Source: Plantibacter flavus (GTDB lineage Bacteria; Actinomycetota; Actinomycetes; Actinomycetales; Microbacteriaceae). From it: a stretch of DNA of 64,000 nucleotides. The stretch's first letter is position 1. Every line of letters starts with the position of its first letter. The stretch is taken from NCBI RefSeq assembly GCF_002024505.1, contig NZ_CP019402.1, forward strand, positions 2,294,001 through 2,358,000, given 5' to 3'. The translations under genes and the position numbers were made by a program. Below, one piece after another: positions 1 through 8,847 of this stretch. Under the pieces are notes generated by a model that saw nothing but the letters and a program-made list of their open reading frames with translations, searched no databases and was not told where the DNA came from.

Positions 1-46
1 AACGGTCGTCGGGCTGACCGCGACGGATGCTGAACGAGGCGACCAT
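1..46 (-). CDS. possible 5' end of the next gene after ctaF (cut by window edge)
   Basis: An ATG at 46 overlaps the ctaF stop codon as TGATG and opens a frame that stays open for the 15 codons up to the window edge, beginning MVASFSIRRGQPDD. Third codon positions are mostly G or C, like real genes here. Translational coupling to ctaF is plausible because the next cytochrome genes (ctaE, qcrCAB) often follow in this direction. Too little sequence is present to assign a product. Confidence 0.25.
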   Translation of the reverse strand, partial: MVASFSIRRGQPDDR

Positions 47-468
47 CAGCGTGCGAAGTATCCGCGGTAGTACTCGTAGTTCCAACCGACGACCGCGATG
101 ACGACCAGCGGGATGCCGATGATCGCGATCCAGAACCCGACCGCCAGACCGAGTACGAGCAGACCACACGCACCGGCGAGGATGATGGGCCACCAGCTCC
201 ACGGGCTGAAGTGCCCGATCTCCGGGTCGCCGTCGTCGATGTTCGCCGTCAGCGTGTCCTCGGGGAGCTCGGCGCCCTGGCTCTTGTGCACCCGGCTGAG
301 ATAGAAGCCGAGGAAGGCGCTCAGGATCGCGGCGAGAGCCAGGGTGACCGTGCCGACCCATTCGACCCGGCCGTGCAGCGGGTCGACGAGCGACCACACC
401 GTGTAGACCCCACAGAGGAGGGCGCAGAACACCGTCAGGATCGTGAAGAGGATGATATTGGCGCGCAT
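46..468 (-). CDS. ctaF: cytochrome c oxidase subunit 4 (CtaF type)
   Basis: This 140-residue membrane protein is the small actinobacterial subunit of the aa3-type cytochrome c oxidase. It has four hydrophobic segments: about residues 2-27 and 35-59, then a pair between 92 and 129, with an acidic loop between the two pairs. Size and topology fit the CtaF family, which stabilises the CtaC/CtaD core in the actinobacterial bcc-aa3 supercomplex. The ATG at 468 lies 5 nt after the ctaD stop, so it is co-transcribed and probably co-translated with ctaD. Assignment rests on length, topology and position, since the family has few invariant residues. Confidence 0.9.
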   Translation of the reverse strand: MRANIILFTILTVFCALLCGVYTVWSLVDPLHGRVEWVGTVTLALAAILSAFLGFYLSRVHKSQGAELPEDTLTANIDDGDPEIGHFSPWSWWPIILAGACGLLVLGLAVGFWIAIIGIPLVVIAVVGWNYEYYRGYFAR

Positions 469-473
469 GGCGG

Positions 474-2201
474 CTACTTCACCTTTCCGGCGTCGATGTC
501 GAGCGTGGGTGCGTCAGGTGCGTCCTTCGCGGGACCGACGCCGACCGGGATACCGACCTCGGGGTGGTGGAGGTCGAAGGCCGGGCGCTCCGAGCGGATG
601 CGCGGGATGGAAACGAAGTTGTGACGCGGCGGGGGCGAGCTGGTCGCCCACTCGAGCGATCCACCGTACCCCCACGGGTCGTCCTCGGTGACTCGAGGAG
701 CCTTCCGGATCGTGATGTACACGTTCAGGAAGAAGGGCAGCAGCGAGATGGCGAGGATGAACGAGCCCACGGTCGACAGCTGGTTCATCCAGGTGAAGCC
801 GTCCTCAGGCGAGTACGTCGCGTAGCGGCGCGGGAACCCGATGACGCCCAGCCAGTGCTGGATGAGGAACGTCGTGTGGAAGCCGATGAAGAGCAGCCAG
901 AAGTGCCAGTAGCCGAGCTTCTCGTTGAGCATCTTGCCCGTCCACTTCGGCCACCAGAAGTAGAAGCCGGCGAACATGGCGAACACGACCGTGCCGAACA
1001 CGACGTAGTGGAAGTGCGCCACGACGAAGTAGGAGTCGGAGACGTGGAAGTCGAGCGGCGGCGAAGCGAGGATGACACCGGTGAGTCCACCGAAGACGAA
1101 GGTGATCAGGAAGCCGATCGACCAGAGCATCGGGGTCTCGAAGGTCACCGAACCGCGCCACATCGTGCCCAGCCAGTTGAAGATCTTCACGCCGGTCGGA
1201 ACCGCGATGAGCATCGTCATGAGGGCGAAGAACGGCAGGAGCACCGATCCGGTGACGTACATGTGGTGTGCCCACACCGTCACGGAGAGGGCCGCGATCG
1301 CGATGGTCGCGTAGATCAGGGTCTTGTAGCCGAAGATCGGCTTGCGGCTGAACACCGGGAAGATCTCGGAGACGATGCCGAAGAACGGCAGCGCGATGAT
1401 GTAGACCTCGGGGTGCCCGAAGAACCAGAACAGGTGCTGCCACAGGATGACGCCGCCGTTGGCCGCGTCGTAGATGTGGGCGTCGAACACGCGGTCCGCG
1501 GCAAGGCCGAAGAGGGCCGCTGCGAGCACCGGGAACGCCATCAGAACGAGGATGGACGTCACGAGGACGTTCCACGTGAAGATCGGCATGCGGAACATCG
1601 TCATGCCGGGGGCGCGCATCGTGATGATCGTGGTGATGAAGTTGACGCCACCGAGGATGGTGCCGAAGCCGCTGAGCGCCAGTCCGAGGACCCAGAGATT
1701 GCCTCCGAGCCCTGGCGAGAACGTCGTACTCGACAGTGGCGCATAGGCGAACCAGCCGAAGGCGGCTGCACCCTGCGGGGTGAGGAAGCCACCGACGGCA
1801 ATGAGGCTACCGAAGGCGTAGAGCCAGAACGCGAAGGCGTTCAGTCGCGGGAAGGCGACGTCCGGTGCGCCGATCTGCAGCGGCATGAGCGCGTTCGCGA
1901 ACCCTGCGAAGAGCGGCGTCGCGAACATGAGGAGCATGATCGTGCCGTGCATCGTGAAGAGCTGGTTGTACTGCTCCTTGGTCTCCACGATCGTGCCACC
2001 GGGCTCGAAGAGCTGGGCGCGGATGATGAGCGCCATCACGCCGCCGAGGCAGAAGAAGATGAACGAGGCGATCAGGTACATGTACCCGATGGTCTTGTGG
2101 TCGGTGGAGGTGATCCACTTGACCAGGATGTTGCCCTTGCGCTCGACCGAGGTGCGTCCGACGACGCTCGCCTGGCCTGCGGGAAGCGTGGTGGAGGTCA
2201 T
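474..2201 (-). CDS. ctaD: cytochrome c oxidase subunit I
   Basis: This 575-residue protein is the catalytic subunit of aa3 oxidase. It carries the haems and CuB and reduces O2 to water while pumping protons. About twelve membrane spans are visible. Family motifs include [13 protein letters not shown] near the N-terminus, [15 protein letters not shown] (a CuB histidine and the proton-channel Glu), WAHHMYVTG (further CuB histidines) and a VAHFHYV segment with haem-ligand histidines. The frame stays open upstream, but the ATG at 2201 (MTSTTLPAG) overlaps the ctaC stop by 4 nt (ATGA), which fixes the start. The C-terminal tail after the last span is about 60 residues and proline-rich. Confidence 0.97.
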   Translation of the reverse strand: MTSTTLPAGQASVVGRTSVERKGNILVKWITSTDHKTIGYMYLIASFIFFCLGGVMALIIRAQLFEPGGTIVETKEQYNQLFTMHGTIMLLMFATPLFAGFANALMPLQIGAPDVAFPRLNAFAFWLYAFGSLIAVGGFLTPQGAAAFGWFAYAPLSSTTFSPGLGGNLWVLGLALSGFGTILGGVNFITTIITMRAPGMTMFRMPIFTWNVLVTSILVLMAFPVLAAALFGLAADRVFDAHIYDAANGGVILWQHLFWFFGHPEVYIIALPFFGIVSEIFPVFSRKPIFGYKTLIYATIAIAALSVTVWAHHMYVTGSVLLPFFALMTMLIAVPTGVKIFNWLGTMWRGSVTFETPMLWSIGFLITFVFGGLTGVILASPPLDFHVSDSYFVVAHFHYVVFGTVVFAMFAGFYFWWPKWTGKMLNEKLGYWHFWLLFIGFHTTFLIQHWLGVIGFPRRYATYSPEDGFTWMNQLSTVGSFILAISLLPFFLNVYITIRKAPRVTEDDPWGYGGSLEWATSSPPPRHNFVSIPRIRSERPAFDLHHPEVGIPVGVGPAKDAPDAPTLDIDAGKVK

Positions 2202-3100
2202 TCCCCGTCTCCGTGCTCTTCGAGACCTGCCGGCGCCTTGGTGCCGGGGAGGTTGCTGTTGCGGTCGTATGCCGTGCCGTAGTCGCCGATGTTGCCCGAC
2301 TCGGCCAGGTCTTCGAGGTGCTTGTCGTACTCGGCCTGCGAGACGACCTTCACGTTGAAGAGCATGAGCGAGTGGTACTCGCCACAGAGCTCGGCGCACT
2401 TGCCGGCGTACGTGCCCTCGCGCTCAGGGGTGAAGGACATGTAGTTCGTCTTGCCCGGGATCATGTCCTTCTTGTAGAGGAAGTCGATGACCCAGAAGGA
2501 GTGGATGACGTCGCGCGACTGCAGCGCGATCTTCACCGTCTTGCCGACGGGCAGGTACAGCGTCGGGAGTGCGTCCTGGTCGATGACGCCACCGGGCTTC
2601 TCATCGGCCTGCACGCCTGCGGTCCAGACGTCCTGGCCGTCGACGGCCTCGTCGTACACGAAGTCCCACGCCCACTGCTTGGCGAAGACCTCGATGGCCA
2701 CGTCGGGATCCTCGTACTGGGTCTCGATCGCGTTCTGGTCGCGCGCCGTGAAGGCGAAGAAGCCGAGCACCAGGATGAGCGGGACGATCGTGTAGAAGAT
2801 CTCGATCGGCATGTTGTACCGCAGCTGGACCGGGAGACCGGTCTGCCCCTTGCGGCGTCGGTACACGATGACGGCCCAGATGATGAGCCCCCACGTGATG
2901 ACGCCGACTGCGAGCAGCACCAGCCATGCCGTCACCCACAGGCCCGCGATGCGGTCCGTGTGGTTCGTGACGGGAGATTCGCCCTCGACGAATCCCGGCA
3001 GGTAACCATGCAGTTCCGCCTGCGTACAACCCGCCAGGACTATGGCGAGTGTGGCTGCGACCGGAATGGCAGCCCATCTGAGACGACGAGTCGAGCGCAC
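2198..3100 (-). CDS. ctaC: cytochrome c oxidase subunit II, lipoprotein
   Basis: Subunit II takes electrons from cytochrome c through the binuclear CuA centre. The start is a GTG at 3100, chosen because GAAAGG lies about 8 nt upstream and the product then begins with a short basic stretch, a hydrophobic segment and a lipobox LAGC. Two membrane spans follow (around residues 50-75 and 95-115), then an extracellular cupredoxin domain. The CuA ligands are visible as CAELCGEYH followed by a methionine, with the upstream His in the SRDVIHSFW segment. First gene of ctaC-ctaD-ctaF. A TAGACT box at 3141-3146 is the probable -10. Confidence 0.95.
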   Translation of the reverse strand: MRSTRRLRWAAIPVAATLAIVLAGCTQAELHGYLPGFVEGESPVTNHTDRIAGLWVTAWLVLLAVGVITWGLIIWAVIVYRRRKGQTGLPVQLRYNMPIEIFYTIVPLILVLGFFAFTARDQNAIETQYEDPDVAIEVFAKQWAWDFVYDEAVDGQDVWTAGVQADEKPGGVIDQDALPTLYLPVGKTVKIALQSRDVIHSFWVIDFLYKKDMIPGKTNYMSFTPEREGTYAGKCAELCGEYHSLMLFNVKVVSQAEYDKHLEDLAESGNIGDYGTAYDRNSNLPGTKAPAGLEEHGDGE

Positions 3101-3140
3101 CTCTGAAACCTTTCGAATACACACCTGTGGATCGCCCCCC

Positions 3141-3146
3141 AGTCTA
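3141..3146 (-). promoter_or_regulatory. probable -10 box of ctaCDF
   Basis: TAGACT reads toward ctaC and would start transcription about 35 nt before its GTG. The same hexamer recurs at the same kind of position before several minus-strand genes in this window. No convincing -35 is visible. Confidence 0.4.
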
Positions 3147-3210
3147 GTGGGGATGGGCGGTGAACGCCGGACCATTCGCGTCCGCGGTGCGGGATCGTGA
3201 CCGGAATGAC

Positions 3211-3248
3211 GAAGGGGAAACCACCCGGGACCGGGCAATTTCCCCTTC
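3211..3248 (-). terminator. terminator after erpA
   Basis: A perfect 10-bp stem (GAAGGGGAAA paired with TTTCCCCTTC) with an 18-nt loop that itself holds CCCGGG. It starts 15 nt after the erpA stop and ends erpA transcripts before the ctaC promoter. Confidence 0.75.
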
Positions 3249-3262
3249 AGGAAGAATCTGGC

Positions 3263-3628
3263 TCAGTGGAAGCTGTCGCCGCAAGCGCAGCTGCCCTCGG
3301 CGTTGGGGTTGTCGATGGTGAACCCCTGCTTCTGGATGGTGTCCTCGAAGTCGATCTTGGCGCCGTCGAGGTAGGGGACGCTCATCTTGTCGACGATGAC
3401 CTCGACGCCGTCGAAGTCGACCGTGGCGTCGCCGTCGAGCATGCGCTCGTCGAAGTACAGCTGGTAGATGAGGCCCGAGCATCCACCCGGCTGCACGGCC
3501 ACGCGGAGACGGAGGTCGTCGCGACCCTCCTGCTCGAGGAGGCTCTTGACCTTCTGCGCCGCCGTGTCGGACAGGCCGACGCCGTGAGCCGCGTCGATCT
3601 TGGTCTCGGTCAGGATGGTGTCGCTCAT
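3263..3628 (-). CDS. erpA: A-type iron-sulfur carrier protein
   Basis: A 121-residue member of the ErpA/IscA/HesB family that carries and inserts Fe-S clusters into apo-proteins in the cytoplasm. The three invariant cluster-binding cysteines are present: C50 in QPGGCSGL, and C114 and C116 in GSCACGDSF at the C-terminus. The ATG at 3628 follows GAGGAG with 4-5 nt spacing, and a TAGAAT -10 lies upstream at 3676-3681. It sits alone between terminators, next to the oxidase operon. ErpA is the likeliest subfamily, but A-type carriers cannot be separated confidently by motif alone. Confidence 0.92.
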   Translation of the reverse strand: MSDTILTETKIDAAHGVGLSDTAAQKVKSLLEQEGRDDLRLRVAVQPGGCSGLIYQLYFDERMLDGDATVDFDGVEVIVDKMSVPYLDGAKIDFEDTIQKQGFTIDNPNAEGSCACGDSFH

Positions 3629-3675
3629 GATGCTCCTCGCGAGGTCTGGCGGCGCCGGGTCGACGCCTGTGTGAG

Positions 3676-3681
3676 ATTCTA
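3676..3681 (-). promoter_or_regulatory. probable -10 box of erpA
   Basis: TAGAAT on the minus strand would give a leader of about 40 nt carrying the GAGGAG ribosome-binding site of erpA. Confidence 0.45.
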
Positions 3682-3690
3682 CCGCCTGCC

Positions 3691-3732
3691 GCGACGGACG
3701 CACCCCTGGAAGTGCGGCGGCGCGTCCGTCGC
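3691..3732 (-). terminator. hairpin after the M20 dipeptidase gene
   Basis: An 11-bp perfect stem (GCGACGGACGC with GCGTCCGTCGC) around a 20-nt loop starts 2 nt after the dipeptidase stop. It has no U-tract, so it may be an inefficient or factor-assisted terminator lying just above the erpA promoter. Confidence 0.5.
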
Positions 3733-3734
3733 GT

Positions 3735-5180
3735 CTACGCGTCCGAGGACGGACGGGGTGCGGCCGCCAGGCGAGCGAGGAGCACCGCCTCCGTGAGGAT
3801 CGCCTTCTGGAAGACGCCGAGGTGCAGCGACTCGTTCGGACTGTGGGCGCGCGAGTGCGGGTCCTCGACACCGGTGACGAGGATCTGGGCGTCCGGGAAG
3901 ACCCGGACCAGGTCGGCGATGAACGGGATCGATCCGCCGACACCCGTCTCCACGGGCTCGACCTCCCAGGCGTCGGCCATGGCGCGCTTCGCCTCGGCGA
4001 CGGCCCAACCGCTCGTGTCCACGAGGAACGGGCTCCCCTGGTCGACCTCGTCGATCGTCAGCTGCGCGCCGAACGGGCTGTTGGCGAGGAGGTGGGCCTC
4101 GAGTGCACGGTAGGCCTCGGCCGGATCCTGCCCGGGGGCGATCCGCGCACTGATGCGAACCGACACCTCCGGGATGAGCGTGTTCGAGGCGTTGGCCACC
4201 GACGGTGCGTCGATGCCCGTGACGGTGATCGCGGGCTGCGACCAGATCCGGCTGAGGATCGAGCCGCGTCCGATCGGCGTGACCCCCTCGGACAGACCTG
4301 ACTCGGCGCGGAGCTGTGCCTCGTCGAACTCCGGGGTGACGGCGTCGTGCGAGGTGAGTCCGGAGACCGCCACCGAACCGTCCGCGTCCCACAGTGTCGC
4401 GAGCAGGGTGACCGCGGCCAGCATCGCGTCCGGCACCGCTCCCCCGAGCATCCCGGAGTGGGAGGCGTGGTCGAGGGTCTTCACGCGCAGCCGGAACGTG
4501 ACGTTGCCGCGCAGACCGATCGTCAGCGCCGGCGTCCGCTCGTCCCAGTTGTCGCTGTCGGCGACGACGATCACGTCCGCAGCGAGGGTGTCGCGGTGCT
4601 CCTCCAGGAAGGAACCGAAGGACCGCGAGCCGAACTCCTCCTCGCCCTCGATGAACAGCACGATACCGAGGTCGAGGTCGGAACCGAGGACCTCGGTGAC
4701 GGCTCGGATCGCGGCGATGTGGGACATGACGCCGGCCTTGTCGTCAGCCGCGCCCCGTCCGTAGATGCGGCCGTCACGGACGGTCGGCTCGAACGGCGGC
4801 GAGTCCCACTTGTCGTCGCTTCCGGGGGGCTGGACGTCGTGGTGCGCGTAGAGCAGCACGGTCGGTCGGCCGTTCCGTGGTTCGCGGCGGGCCAGCACGG
4901 CGGGCTGCCCGAGCTCCGCTCCGCCGTCGATGGCGGACCGCCGCACCGAGACCTCGTCGAAGACACCGAGACCGCGTGCGAGCTCCGCGACCGCCTCGGC
5001 ACTCCGCGCCACCTCGGCCGCGTCGAACGCCGACCACGACACCGAGGGGATACGGACGAGCGCCGACAGATCGGCGATCGACGACGGCAACGCACCGGCG
5101 ACGGATTCGCGCAGTCGATCGAGGACTTCCTGGTCGTTGCGTGGGTCTTGGGTCGATTCCGTCGTGGTACCTGTCGTCAT
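3735..5180 (-). CDS. M20 family metallodipeptidase
   Basis: A 481-residue cytoplasmic di-zinc peptidase of the M20/ArgE-DapE type, probably a dipeptidase. The first metal ligand motif reads LLYAHHDVQPPG. The bridging Asp lies in GRGAADDKAGV, and the catalytic Glu is in FIEGEEEFGS. A lid (dimerisation) domain occupies the middle third. The exact substrate cannot be read from the sequence. The ATG at 5180 has no Shine-Dalgarno, but TAAGAT lies 7 nt upstream (5188-5193), which points to a leaderless mRNA. It is divergent from the DUF3043 gene, with 43 nt between the starts. Confidence 0.9.
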   Translation of the reverse strand: MTTGTTTESTQDPRNDQEVLDRLRESVAGALPSSIADLSALVRIPSVSWSAFDAAEVARSAEAVAELARGLGVFDEVSVRRSAIDGGAELGQPAVLARREPRNGRPTVLLYAHHDVQPPGSDDKWDSPPFEPTVRDGRIYGRGAADDKAGVMSHIAAIRAVTEVLGSDLDLGIVLFIEGEEEFGSRSFGSFLEEHRDTLAADVIVVADSDNWDERTPALTIGLRGNVTFRLRVKTLDHASHSGMLGGAVPDAMLAAVTLLATLWDADGSVAVSGLTSHDAVTPEFDEAQLRAESGLSEGVTPIGRGSILSRIWSQPAITVTGIDAPSVANASNTLIPEVSVRISARIAPGQDPAEAYRALEAHLLANSPFGAQLTIDEVDQGSPFLVDTSGWAVAEAKRAMADAWEVEPVETGVGGSIPFIADLVRVFPDAQILVTGVEDPHSRAHSPNESLHLGVFQKAILTEAVLLARLAAAPRPSSDA

Positions 5181-5187
5181 GCGAGTA

Positions 5188-5193
5188 ATCTTA
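5188..5193 (-). promoter_or_regulatory. -10 box of the dipeptidase gene, leaderless arrangement
   Basis: TAAGAT, then 7 nt, then the ATG. A transcript starting 6-7 nt after this box would begin at or next to the start codon. Confidence 0.45.
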
Positions 5194-5223
5194 AGGGAAT
5201 CCCCGAATCAAGGACGTTCCATC

Positions 5224-5823
5224 GTGGCCAAACAGCAGAGCACCCCGGCATCAGAGCCGATCGTCGAGACCGCAGCGCAGACGGCTGAGCGCCTCGCCCG
5301 CGGCGCCAAGGAGGCGAAGGGTCGACCGACCCCGTCCCGGGCGGAACGCGAGGCGCAGAACAAGCGTCCACTCGTCCCCTCCGACCGCAAGGAGGCCTCG
5401 AGGGCGGCGAAGGCGCAGCAGGCCGAGGCACGGAGGCGGGCGCAGGCCGGCATGGCCGCCGGCGACGACAAGTTCCTCCCGGCACGCGAGCGCGGCCCGC
5501 AGAAGAAGTTCGTCCGCGACTACGTCGACGCCCGGTTCAACATCGGTGAGTTCATGATCCCGGTGATGTTCCTCGTGATCATCCTCACCTTCATGCCGGT
5601 GCCCGAGATCCAGGTCTACGGCATGCTCACCCTCTGGGTGTTCTTCATCATCGCGATCGCCGACTGCTTCTTCCTCGGCTTCCGCGTCCGGAAGGCGCTG
5701 CGGGCGAAGTTCGGGCAGGACGAGCGGGGCGTGCGCTGGTACGCCGCCATGCGCGCGCTGCAGCTGCGCCCGCTCCGCCTGCCCAAGCCGCAGGTCAAGC
5801 GCGGCCAGTTCCCCAACAAGTAG
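5224..5823 (+). CDS. DUF3043 domain membrane protein
   Basis: A 199-residue actinobacterial protein of unknown function. The first 90 residues are charged and rich in Ala, Lys and Arg, and include the family-typical segment around RPLVPSDRKEA. Two adjacent membrane spans follow (about 113-133 and 137-157), then a basic C-terminal tail ending in PKPQVKRGQFPNK. The GTG at 5224 is chosen because AAGGA lies about 10 nt upstream; an in-frame ATG at 5179 would overlap the divergent gene. The gene is followed at once by a strong terminator, so it is probably monocistronic. Confidence 0.85.
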   Translation: MAKQQSTPASEPIVETAAQTAERLARGAKEAKGRPTPSRAEREAQNKRPLVPSDRKEASRAAKAQQAEARRRAQAGMAAGDDKFLPARERGPQKKFVRDYVDARFNIGEFMIPVMFLVIILTFMPVPEIQVYGMLTLWVFFIIAIADCFFLGFRVRKALRAKFGQDERGVRWYAAMRALQLRPLRLPKPQVKRGQFPNK

Positions 5824-5834
5824 TCCCACGAAAC

Positions 5835-5869
5835 CGAACGCCCGCCGGTCCCAGACCGGCGGGCGTTCG
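5835..5869. terminator. bidirectional terminator between the DUF3043 gene and pyrD
   Basis: A perfect 16-bp GC-rich stem with a 3-nt loop lies between two convergent genes: 11 nt after the DUF3043 stop and 23 nt beyond the pyrD stop. It can serve both. Confidence 0.85.
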
Positions 5870-5892
5870 TCGTCGACAGCGCGTGGTACCGC

Positions 5893-6930
5893 TCAGCGGC
5901 CGGTTCGAGCCAGTCGGTCGAGCCCGCGGTTGATGTGCCTCGCCCAGAGCGGCCCGCGGTAGAGGAACGCCGTGTACCCCTGCACCAGCGTGGCTCCCGC
6001 GGCCAGACGCTCCCGGACGTCTTCGGCGGTGTCGACGCCTCCGACCGAGATGACGCACAACTCCGGGGGCACGATGGCCCGGATGCGCCGCAGGACGACG
6101 AGCGAGCGGGCGGCCAGCGGTGCACCGGATAGTCCACCGGCCCCGGCCGCCTCGACGAGGGTGGGGTCGGTGGTCAGTCCGTCGCGCGAGATGGTCGTGT
6201 TCGTCGCGATGACGCCGTCCAGGCCGAGTTCCACGACCAGCTCCGCGATGCGGTCGACCTCCGCATCGCTGAGGTCGGGCGCGATCTTGACGAGCAACGG
6301 CGTCGAACCGGCGGCGGCGCGGACGGCCTCGAGCAGCGGCGCGAGCTGGTCGAGCTCCTGGAGGCCGCGGAGCCCAGGGGTGTTCGGCGAGCTGACGTTG
6401 ACCACGAGGTAGTCGGCCACTGGCGCGAGGAGCGTCGCGCTCCGGACGTAGTCGGCCGTGGCGTCGGCGACGTCCACGACACGGCTCTTGCCGATGTTCA
6501 CGCCGAGGACGGGTCGGCGGCTCACCCGCGCGGTCCGTTCGAGCCGACGCCTGGCCTGGTCGGCTCCCCCGTTGTTGAAGCCCATGCGGTTGACGACCGC
6601 CCGATCGGCGATGAGTCGGAACAGTCGGGGCTTGGGATTACCCGGCTGCGGGATCGCCGTGATCGTGCCCACCTCGACATGGCCGAACCCGAGCAGTCCG
6701 AGACCGAGGACGCCCTTGCCGTCCTTGTCGAAGCCGGCGGCGACACCGAACGGAGTCTCGAACCGCAGCCCCAGCGTCTCCACCGACTGGTCGAGTCGCG
6801 GCAGCGTCCAGCGCCTGATGGCGGGGCCGAGGCCGGTCGCGGGAAGCGCGCGGATGACGTCGAAAGCCAGGTGGTGTGCGCGTTCGGGATCGAGCTTGGA
6901 CAGCACCTGGGCGAAGAGGAAGCGGTACAC
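5893..6930 (-). CDS. pyrD: dihydroorotate dehydrogenase (quinone), class 2
   Basis: Oxidises dihydroorotate to orotate in pyrimidine synthesis and passes electrons to quinone. The 345-residue length and the N-terminal helical extension (about 40 residues before GVAAGFDKDG) mark the membrane-associated class 2 enzyme. Substrate and FMN motifs are visible: VEVGTIT, NRMGFNN, VNVSSPNTPGLR (with the class 2 catalytic Ser), LLVKIAPD, and VISVGGV near the C-terminus. The start is a GTG at 6930, 3 nt beyond the nrdR stop. It is the last gene of hisD-nrdR-pyrD. The only pyrimidine gene here. Confidence 0.95.
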   Translation of the reverse strand: MYRFLFAQVLSKLDPERAHHLAFDVIRALPATGLGPAIRRWTLPRLDQSVETLGLRFETPFGVAAGFDKDGKGVLGLGLLGFGHVEVGTITAIPQPGNPKPRLFRLIADRAVVNRMGFNNGGADQARRRLERTARVSRRPVLGVNIGKSRVVDVADATADYVRSATLLAPVADYLVVNVSSPNTPGLRGLQELDQLAPLLEAVRAAAGSTPLLVKIAPDLSDAEVDRIAELVVELGLDGVIATNTTISRDGLTTDPTLVEAAGAGGLSGAPLAARSLVVLRRIRAIVPPELCVISVGGVDTAEDVRERLAAGATLVQGYTAFLYRGPLWARHINRGLDRLARTGR

Positions 6931-6933
6931 GGC

Positions 6934-7416
6934 TCAGAGCTCCTCGGACGGGACGGGGGCGGCGCCCGAAGCGTGCTCGACGCGCAGCAGCGCGATCGCG
7001 GACTCGAAGTCGTCGAGCGATTCGAAGGCCTGGTACACGCTAGCGAAGCGGAGGTACGCGACCTCGTCCAGCTCCCGCAGCGGTGCGAGGATCGCCAGTC
7101 CGATGTCGTTCGCGTCGATCTGCGACGCGCCGGTGGCGCGGATGGACTCCTCCACCCGCTGAGCCAGGACGGCGAGGTCCGAGTCCGTCACCGGGCGACC
7201 CTGGCAGGCCTTGCGGACACCGCTCACGACCTTCTCCCGGCTGAAGGGCTCAACCACGCCGGAACGCTTGATCACACCGAGACTCGAGGTCTCCATGGTG
7301 CTGAAGCGCCTCCCGCACTCGGGGCACTGCCGACGTCGGCGGATGGCGAGTCCGTCGTCGCTGGTGCGGGAGTCGATCACCCGGGAGTCCGGGTGGCGGC
7401 AGAACGGGCAGTACAT
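6934..7416 (-). CDS. nrdR: transcriptional repressor NrdR
   Basis: A 160-residue repressor of ribonucleotide reductase genes that senses ATP and dATP. The N-terminal zinc ribbon is intact ([17 protein letters not shown] and [10 protein letters not shown]), followed by the ATP-cone domain with VIKRSG and [13 protein letters not shown]. The ATG at 7416 overlaps the hisD stop by 1 nt (TGATG), so it is translationally coupled. Placement after hisD and before pyrD makes a mixed nucleotide/histidine operon. No NrdR box pair is visible in the window, as expected because the nrd genes lie elsewhere. Confidence 0.95.
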   Translation of the reverse strand: MYCPFCRHPDSRVIDSRTSDDGLAIRRRRQCPECGRRFSTMETSSLGVIKRSGVVEPFSREKVVSGVRKACQGRPVTDSDLAVLAQRVEESIRATGASQIDANDIGLAILAPLRELDEVAYLRFASVYQAFESLDDFESAIALLRVEHASGAAPVPSEEL

Positions 7417-8786
7417 CAGCGGGCTCCCTCGGGGGCGGTGGGGGCGGTGGTGTCGTCGGCCGCACGGATTTCGGCATCGACGAGCCCGAAGCGGGCCGTC
7501 ACCGCCTCGCCGTGCGCCGGCAGGTCCTCCGAGCCCGAGAGGGCCACGATGTGGGCCGAGACCTGGCGGAGCGCCGGTTCGTCGTACCGGACGACCTGCT
7601 GCGGCCGGAGGAAGGTGAACGCTCCGAGGCCCGAGGAGAACCGCGCCTGGCCGCCCGTGGGGAGGACGTGGTTCGACCCGGCCAGGTAGTCTCCGAGGCT
7701 CACCGGGGTGTGATCACCGAGGAAGATCGCGCCGGCGTTCGTGATGGCGCCGAGAAGCGACTCCGGGTCGCGCGTCTGCACCTCGAGGTGCTCCGGCCCG
7801 TACGCGTTGCTGAACGCCACGGCCGCCTCCAAGTCGTCGACGAGCACGATCGCCGACTGCGGTCCGCCCAGGGCCTCGACGACGCGCGATCCGTGACGCG
7901 TGCCTGCGGCGTACCGCTGCAGCCACTCCTCCACCGCGGTCGCGAGCGGCGCGCTGTCGGTGACGAGCAGTGATGCCGCCGCCTCGTCGTGTTCCGCCTG
8001 GCTGACGAGGTCGGCCGCGACGAGCCGGGCATCGGCCCCGGCGTCCGCGATGACCAGGATCTCGGTCGTCCCGGCTTCGGCGTCGATCCCCACCTGCCCC
8101 TTCACGAGGCGCTTGGCGGCCGCCACGAAGATGTTGCCCGGGCCGGTCACGACATCGACCGGGTCGAGGGCGAGGTCGGGCACTCCGTAGGCGAACGCAC
8201 CGATCGCTCCGGCGCCGCCCATGGCGTAGACCTCGGTCACCCCGAGCAGCCCGGCGGCGCCGAGGATCGTCGGGTGGACGCGCCCGCCGAACTCGCGCTG
8301 CGGGGGCGAAGCGAGCGCCACGGAGCCGACGCCGGCCTCCTGTGCCGGCACGACGTTCATGACGACGCTCGACGGGTAGACGGCCTTCCCACCCGGGACG
8401 TAGAGGCCGACACGGCCGACCGGGGCCCAGCGCTGCACGACAGTCGCGCCGTCGCCGAGCTCGGTCGTGCGCTCCGGCGGGACCTGCGCCCTGGTGGCCG
8501 TCCGGACCCGGTCGATGGCCTCGACGAGCGCGGCGCGCACGGCCGGCTCGAGTGCCGTGACGGCGGCGTCGATCTCGGCCTGTGGGACGCGGATCCGCTC
8601 GGGGCGTCCCCCGTCGAACCGGTCCGCCTGCGCCGAGAGGGCCTCGGACCCGTCCGCTCGGACGTCGTCGATCAGCGTCTGAGCGGCATGCGCTGCCGCG
8701 GTGATGTCGACGACGGGACGGGGCAGCATGTCCAGGAGCTCGGTGCGGCTCGGCCGCACTCCCCTGAGGTCAATGGTGGTGATCAT
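7416..8786 (-). CDS. hisD: histidinol dehydrogenase
   Basis: Catalyses the last two steps of histidine synthesis, histidinol to histidine, using two NAD+ and zinc. The 456-residue product begins MITTIDLRG, the usual start of actinobacterial HisD. Family motifs include [15 protein letters not shown], the GPGN segment of the NAD-binding loop, [17 protein letters not shown] with catalytic Glu/His, and the C-terminal zinc ligand region [10 protein letters not shown]. The ATG at 8786 is preferred over an in-frame GTG at 8795, because a TAGGCT -10 box (8796-8801) abuts that GTG and would leave it untranscribed. The mRNA is probably nearly leaderless. Confidence 0.95.
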   Translation of the reverse strand: MITTIDLRGVRPSRTELLDMLPRPVVDITAAAHAAQTLIDDVRADGSEALSAQADRFDGGRPERIRVPQAEIDAAVTALEPAVRAALVEAIDRVRTATRAQVPPERTTELGDGATVVQRWAPVGRVGLYVPGGKAVYPSSVVMNVVPAQEAGVGSVALASPPQREFGGRVHPTILGAAGLLGVTEVYAMGGAGAIGAFAYGVPDLALDPVDVVTGPGNIFVAAAKRLVKGQVGIDAEAGTTEILVIADAGADARLVAADLVSQAEHDEAAASLLVTDSAPLATAVEEWLQRYAAGTRHGSRVVEALGGPQSAIVLVDDLEAAVAFSNAYGPEHLEVQTRDPESLLGAITNAGAIFLGDHTPVSLGDYLAGSNHVLPTGGQARFSSGLGAFTFLRPQQVVRYDEPALRQVSAHIVALSGSEDLPAHGEAVTARFGLVDAEIRAADDTTAPTAPEGAR

Positions 8787-8795
8787 GGCCGTCAC

Positions 8796-8801
8796 AGCCT
8801 A
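8796..8801 (-). promoter_or_regulatory. probable -10 box of hisD-nrdR-pyrD
   Basis: TAGGCT lies 9 nt before the hisD ATG, so the expected 5' end falls within about 3 nt of the start codon. It lies in the 61-nt gap after dnaE. Confidence 0.4.
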
Positions 8802-8847
8802 TCGTCCGCAGCGGACCGTCCCGGCTGCCGCCCGCGCCCGAGCGGGG

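Noticed and set aside
564..2282. A 572-codon + strand open frame opposite ctaD
   Set aside because: Very high Glu/Asp/Arg content with no fold signature, as expected for the complement of a membrane protein gene in high-GC DNA.
8787..8795. GTG at 8795 as the hisD start
   Set aside because: The TAGGCT -10 box directly abuts it, so the transcript should begin downstream. The ATG at 8786 also gives the conserved N-terminus.
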